The translations under genes and the position numbers were made by a program. Positions 59,678-64,000 of a stretch of 64,000 nt of DNA are shown here, piece by piece. Source of the DNA: Lucifuga dentata (taxonomy: Eukaryota > Chordata > Actinopteri > Ophidiiformes > Bythitidae). The stretch is from assembly GCA_014773175.1 (NCBI GenBank), contig VXCM01003293.1, positions 1-64,000 on the forward strand. Reading direction: 5' to 3'. Below the pieces are notes generated by a model, which was not told where the DNA came from, did not search any database, and saw only the letters and a list, made by a program, of their open reading frames with translations. How positions within the stretch are numbered: position 1 is the first letter of the stretch; each line of letters opens with the position of its first letter.

Positions 59678-60200
59678 ACTATAATTGCCCCACTTGTGTT
59701 AGTGATCAATAAATTTGATCGATAAGTCCACTGATCAGCCAGTTTATTTAAATGGTGGATTTTGATCTCACACACATTCTCGTGGCTCTGAGCCTTCTAA
59801 TCTTCTGCTCTCTGTGTCTGTCTGTCTCACACACACACACACACACACACACCTTATGCACAGCGATCGCACATTGAGTGTGTTGTAGAGTCAACGTCTT
59901 TAAGTGTGGAGCTCTAAATCAGAATGTATGTTTCCTTTGCCGACTTGTCAGAGGCTCTTTAAACGCCAGATGAAGCAGGATAAATCGTGGCTTTTAAATA
60001 TGAAGCAGCTCATTATCACGCCAATCATCAGGCTTTTAGCTGTGACACACCTTAAACAACACTGCCTTCATGTGACACTGGTGCACTAAGACTGTACAAA
60101 TGAGCTTCAATTATCACGGTGAGTGTGACGCTGTGTAGTTATTGTGATTTTTTTTTTTTTTTTAANTTTTTTTTTTTTTTTTAATGAATCCCTCCTTTGT
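59678..60200 (+). repeat. Dispersed repeat family 3, copy e
   Basis: Shared blocks GAAGCAGCTCATTATCACGC, GGCTTTTAGCTGTGACACAC and GTGACGCTGTGTAGTTATTG, then a T run with N at 60166. It includes a (CA)n array at 59828-59852 and directly follows a MITE family 1 end. Confidence 0.65.
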
Positions 60201-60599
60201 CTGCACTAGCGGTTGTACTAGTTCTGTTTCGGTGTAAATTCTGATGTGTAAGTGCAGTCAGTGTTAGTGGAGTTCCACTCCCACACAGCTGTCATGAATG
60301 CTGCTCATCAGGTGTGGAGCAGCTTTCTTTACTCTGTGTAGTAGTAGAAATCGCATCATACCAGGTTTCAGTGGAGACGTTTTTATGTTCCATGAAGGTT
60401 AGTTTCAGATTTTCTGTGTGCTGGAAGAGATTGTAACCCTTTTTTATCTCCGTTCTGGATGTGAAGTATTTCCTTTCTAGAGTGGGAATTAAAATCTCGA
60501 CAGTGAATATTATATGAAGACATTTTGATTTAAATGGAACCAGTCCTGTGCTGGTGTTGTAAAATTATACATTTTGCATTCACTTTGCAATACACACTG

Positions 60600-60765
60600 A
60601 CCCACTTATACTCTCCCATGCTGCTGCACTACTGTGTACAATGAGTGAAAACAAGTCATGTTAGGTACTGTCTGCCCCCTCCTGAAAAGCCAGTCTGTTC
60701 TGATTGGCCAGATATGTCAGGCCTCTGCTGGTAATGCCCACACCCACAGCTTTAATTTTTTTTTT
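60600..60765 (-). mobile_element. TTAA MITE family 2, fragment
   Basis: Minus-strand match: GACTTGTTTTCACTCATTG, the GGAGGGGGCAGACAG segment and TCTGGCCAATCAGAACAGA. Confidence 0.55.
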
Positions 60766-60956
60766 TTTTTTTTTTTAACTCTTTTCTGTTCTACTTTATT
60801 TAGTATAGTATCAATGTTCTATCTGTTTTGCCTTTTACCTACCTCAGTGTGTGTGTGTTTCTTGTAATTGCTGCTGCAACACTGAAATTTCTGCTAGGGG
60901 ATTAATAAAATACTACTCTATTATAAATTTAACTAAGTGTGTAGGTGGGTAAATTC

Positions 60957-61364
60957 AAATCAGGTGATACACCCACCATAAAATTCAGTGTTTTGCCTTC
61001 TAATACTTGCTCATGATTGTAGAAGACATGATCATTTTAATTTCTCACTGGTGGAGACATACATTTTTTTTCCCATGCAGCTCCGTGTTAAATTAACTTC
61101 AACAAAAAAAAATAAGAATGAAGTTTGTTTGCTGTGATGGATCACTCATCTCAAGCACGTTTCAAGTCTCTACATGTTGATTTTTTTTAATTTATTTATT
61201 TTTTTTTATAGGGTACTGGAATGAAACCAATGGCTGCCTGGAAGGTAGAAAAAATGTACTGCTCCTGCAGCATGTCTCGGAAAATGGAGGCAGTAATGTC
61301 ACGTGTATGCGCTTTTGCATACAGCATATTGAGGTCAAATGTGCAAAATCACCGGTATGGTCCT
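60957..61364. mobile_element. TTAA MITE family 1, left-truncated copy
   Basis: Starts in the interior (CAGGTGATACACCCACC) and runs to AAAATCACCGGTATGGTCCT before TTAA at 61365. A T-rich expansion is present at about 61180-61210. Confidence 0.8.
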
Positions 61365-61825
61365 TTAAGTGAGTGTAATTTTTGAAAATGAATAGTCAAG
61401 TCATGAATAGTGTAGTTTGGAGCTGTAAAGACATTAGAATCTGCCTTCAGAAAATACAATGCATGTTTGATTGCATGCATGCAGCCCTTCAGTATCAGCG
61501 TTTCCTTTGACGATGAAAACTGAAAGATCTTTGTAACTCACACATAAGTCTCCACAGAGAAACCGAAGCAGAAACAGCCAAGCATCATACAACACAAGCA
61601 TCCGTACAGCAAGAGCACCCACGCACGCTCTCTGTATGATCCAGCAACACAAAAAGAAAAAAAAGATTTTTCATGTACTTGAGCTAAAGCCCAGAGTAAT
61701 CAAAGTGAAAGCCAAAGGCACCCACTCACCCCACAGTATCTCCACACCTCTTTGTTTCTCACACTCTCCACTGTTCAGCTGTTATTTCCCTCTCACACTC
61801 TCTCACAGCACCTTTTTTTTCTCTC

Positions 61826-61866
<41 letters not shown>

Positions 61867-63339
61867 TATTCTTCGTCCTCGCTCGGGCTCAGATTTATAT
61901 CTGATTTCTGGCCAGGCTGGACACAAGCAAATGCTGCCAAGGTAAAAAATAAAAATAAAAAATGGATTTGATATGTAGATAATGAGAGACTGGATTAATA
62001 AGAACTGAACAAGAAGAAATAAATAAATTAATAAAAGTAATAAAAGAAGGAACGTAACAGTACTAGAAGGACACTAGTTATCATCAGCCCTTCAGAATAT
62101 TTTTCAATGTTCTAGAGAACATTTTGCTGTCTTCACACTATTTCTTTTATTTTGTATTATTATTATTAGAAGGTCCTGCATAGAACTTTTGATTTTCTTT
62201 AGTAACAATGTAAATTCATTGGAAAACAATTATAAACTGACACATCTAATCTGTAAAATTTACTCCGCACAGAATTGATGTGGCGAATCATGATTCTTAT
62301 AACACAGCGGAGGTTTATTTTATACTTTTTATATCAGTCAAAATATCACTGCAGCTTAAAGAAATACGAAAACTCATATGAGCTCCTTCAGCCAGTTATA
62401 CATAACAGCAGTTAATTCCTAAATTAAAGAGAACAGACATTCAAATCCAGGCTTTTAATTGGTCCTCTAATCCATGTCAATAATATGTGTTAATGTTTCA
62501 CAAAAACAAAAGGATAAATATGTGATTTCAGTAAGTGTACAATATATTTGAGTGAGTTATAGTGAATATAATCGTGATCATGTGTGAAGCAGCAAAGCCA
62601 ATGTATTATAATGACATAAAGGTATCACCATCATCAGTTGTATTGTTGCATCCATGGATGTATTGTCATGACCACGGGCCCTGGACACAAACTCGCCACG
62701 GGGCCTACCTACACACTCAAATAATACAAATGTAAATGCGTACTTGGGCTACGTTAGCAGTGCAGGCATTAGCATCCAGGTTATCCTCAGACGTGACGCT
62801 GCAAACAGTAACACCATCACCTTCCACCTGTTTTTTGGTGAAAAATGTTGAAATAGAAGGTATTTGTTGTAGCAAAGCGGCATCTTTAGCTTCTTTTTCT
62901 TTTTTGAGTTTACGCTTTGCCGACCCCCCTAGGTACGCATTTCTCCATATTGACAGCGAAACTGACATTTGACCTTTAGCCTACATCATTACATCATTTT
63001 GCCTAATCGGCTAATTTATAAAACATTCAAACAATTTCATAACCATACTACATTTTCAAAATCACATTTACTCCAATATTTTAAAAACAAAAATACTTTA
63101 CACATTAAAAAAAGAAAGAAAAAAAAAGAGATAATAAATCTTAAGGCCAAGGGCCCCTATTGGCTCCAAGACCTTGGACATGTGCCCACTTTGCCCATGC
63201 GGTAATCCGTCTACGATCGCATCACGTATCATATAATTCAGTATTGATTAGAATAGTTCTGTTTCATTTAATTTAGAAATTTATGGGCAGCTTATGTCAA
63301 AAACACATTGTAATATCTGCCTTTTTTTGCTTTCTCCCT

Positions 63340-63340
<1 letters not shown>

Positions 63341-63413
<73 letters not shown>
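63341..63413. repeat. (CT)n(CA)n microsatellite forming the exon 5 acceptor
   Basis: About 43 bases of CT repeat followed by about 30 of CA repeat, ending CACACAG directly before smpd3 exon 5. The CT part is the only polypyrimidine tract available, and the terminal CAG is the splice acceptor. Confidence 0.95.
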
Positions 63414-63416
<3 letters not shown>

Positions 63417-63575
63417 ATTCATCAGTGCGTTGTGAGCAGCTGGACATGTTGCTGCAGTGGGGGGCGGAGTTTCGCCAGTCGTCATCCCAGTCACCTGAAG
63501 GAGAAAAGGTCCTGGAAGACCTGGTGGCCTTTGACGTCATCCTGGGAGACCTCAACTTTGATAACTGCTCTTCAG
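63414..63575 (+). CDS. smpd3: smpd3 coding exon 5 (catalytic domain, metal-binding GDLNFDN)
   Basis: A 162-bp exon, residues 528-581. Phase 1 entry gives GDSSVRCEQLDMLLQWGAEF, a variable QSSSQSPEGEKV insert, then DLVAFDVILGDLNFDNCSS. Asp573 and Asn575 of GDLNFDN correspond to catalytic-fold residues of the family. The acceptor is the last CAG of a (CT)n(CA)n compound microsatellite; the donor is TCAG|GTAATA at 63576, phase 1. The remaining C-terminal coding part, with the final SDH catalytic His block of the family, is not found before 64000 and must lie to the right. The gene is therefore partial in this window. Confidence 0.94.
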
Positions 63576-64000
63576 GTAATATTTCTTTTTGTGGAAGTCT
63601 TGCCAGTTTGTGTAAAAGGTCCAACACAAATAAAGTTATGGTTAATGCTGGATAGATGCAGGGTCAATGCAACATCTGCAACACGTTACAGTAAGATGTT
63701 TTTTTCCTTAATTGAATCCAGTAAAATGACCAATGAAAGCGTGCATTACTTTTCATTAGACTAAGTGTGATAAATGTTAATTTATCCAAACCAATACCCC
63801 AACTTATCATAATTAGTTATTTTTTGTCTGGTGACATTTCCACAGTATGGCAGCTTATTATTGCCACCATGACAAAAAGTTCTCCTCATTATAATAAGAT
63901 TCTTTTCACGTTTTAGCAGGATACTTACTTATAATAATGACGTATTTTTCTCATTGCTGCTACGTAACAAATTATTCTGTTTTAACCAGAAACTTTTTTG
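63576..64000 (+). other. smpd3: Start of smpd3 intron 5
   Basis: AT-rich intronic sequence after the exon 5 donor. The next expected family block (beginning DDKLEQ in mammals) is not present before the window ends. Confidence 0.8.

Larger units (their letters stand above)
57629..63413 (+). other. smpd3: smpd3 intron 4 with the large assembly gap
   Basis: The intron holds (CT)n, 395 unknown bases (57709-58103), a C homopolymer, a GC-richer segment at 58380-58680, MITE pieces at 59225-59673 and 60957-61364, a family-2 piece at 60600-60765, and a dispersed ~300-500-bp repeat at 59678-60200. The part 61370-63340 is AT-rich with poly-T at about 61837-61862; I see nothing coding in it. Confidence 0.8.

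Noticed and set aside
61636..61971. Frame of about 111 residues with Phe-rich stretch
   Set aside because: It is driven by a T homopolymer and CT-rich sequence in intron 4.

Overview
The window looks like a draft assembly of a teleost (probably percomorph) genome. The reasons are two intron-containing vertebrate genes with fish-type divergence, tRNA-headed SINEs and Tc1/L2/Harbinger-type transposons common in fish, very abundant (CA)n, (GA)n and (GATA)n microsatellites, and many single-N assembly joins. Nothing prokaryotic or viral-genome-like is present.

Two protein-coding genes can be supported. On the minus strand at 2048-3283 is an intact single-exon gene for a Golgi N-acetylglucosamine-6-O-sulfotransferase of the CHST5/CHST6 type. 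On the plus strand, five coding exons of smpd3 (neutral sphingomyelinase 2) lie at 33396-33697, 35044-35295, 35439-36390, 57553-57628 and 63414-63575. All five join in frame with GT-AG introns and give about 581 residues; the last part of the gene is beyond the right edge. The genes are transcribed away from each other across about 30 kb. One makes a glycan-sulfating Golgi enzyme and the other a membrane-lipid hydrolase; nothing in the sequence links their functions.

The rest is mostly transposon debris. Region 1-5.0 kb holds the sulfotransferase gene, a MITE just behind its stop codon, a truncated SINE and a diverged 290-bp tandem duplication. Region 5.0-8.5 kb is a Tc1-like element split by a 2-kb solo LTR with a 4-bp target duplication. 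Region 9.6-10.8 kb is a long-TIR DNA element. From 11 to 61 kb there are about 14 copies or pieces of one TTAA-flanked MITE family (T2/Kolobok-like), one inserted inside another and one interrupted by a Harbinger-like relic. At 26.2-27.5 kb is a CATAG/TATAG satellite with a 98-bp dimeric higher-order repeat, interrupted by a SINE. At 45.4-47.1 kb lie two L2-type LINE remnants, and at 47.4-50.2 kb a stack of nested DNA transposons and SINEs. smpd3 intron 3 (about 21 kb) holds most of this load.

The most unusual coding observation is an array of eight [D/E]-C-P-[hydrophobic]-H motifs in the linker of the smpd3 product, between its membrane-anchoring N-terminus and its catalytic domain. A caution for any reader: nine single-N positions are flanked by direct duplications of 52-67 bp (eight identical, one with a mismatch). 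These look like unmerged contig overlaps, not biology.
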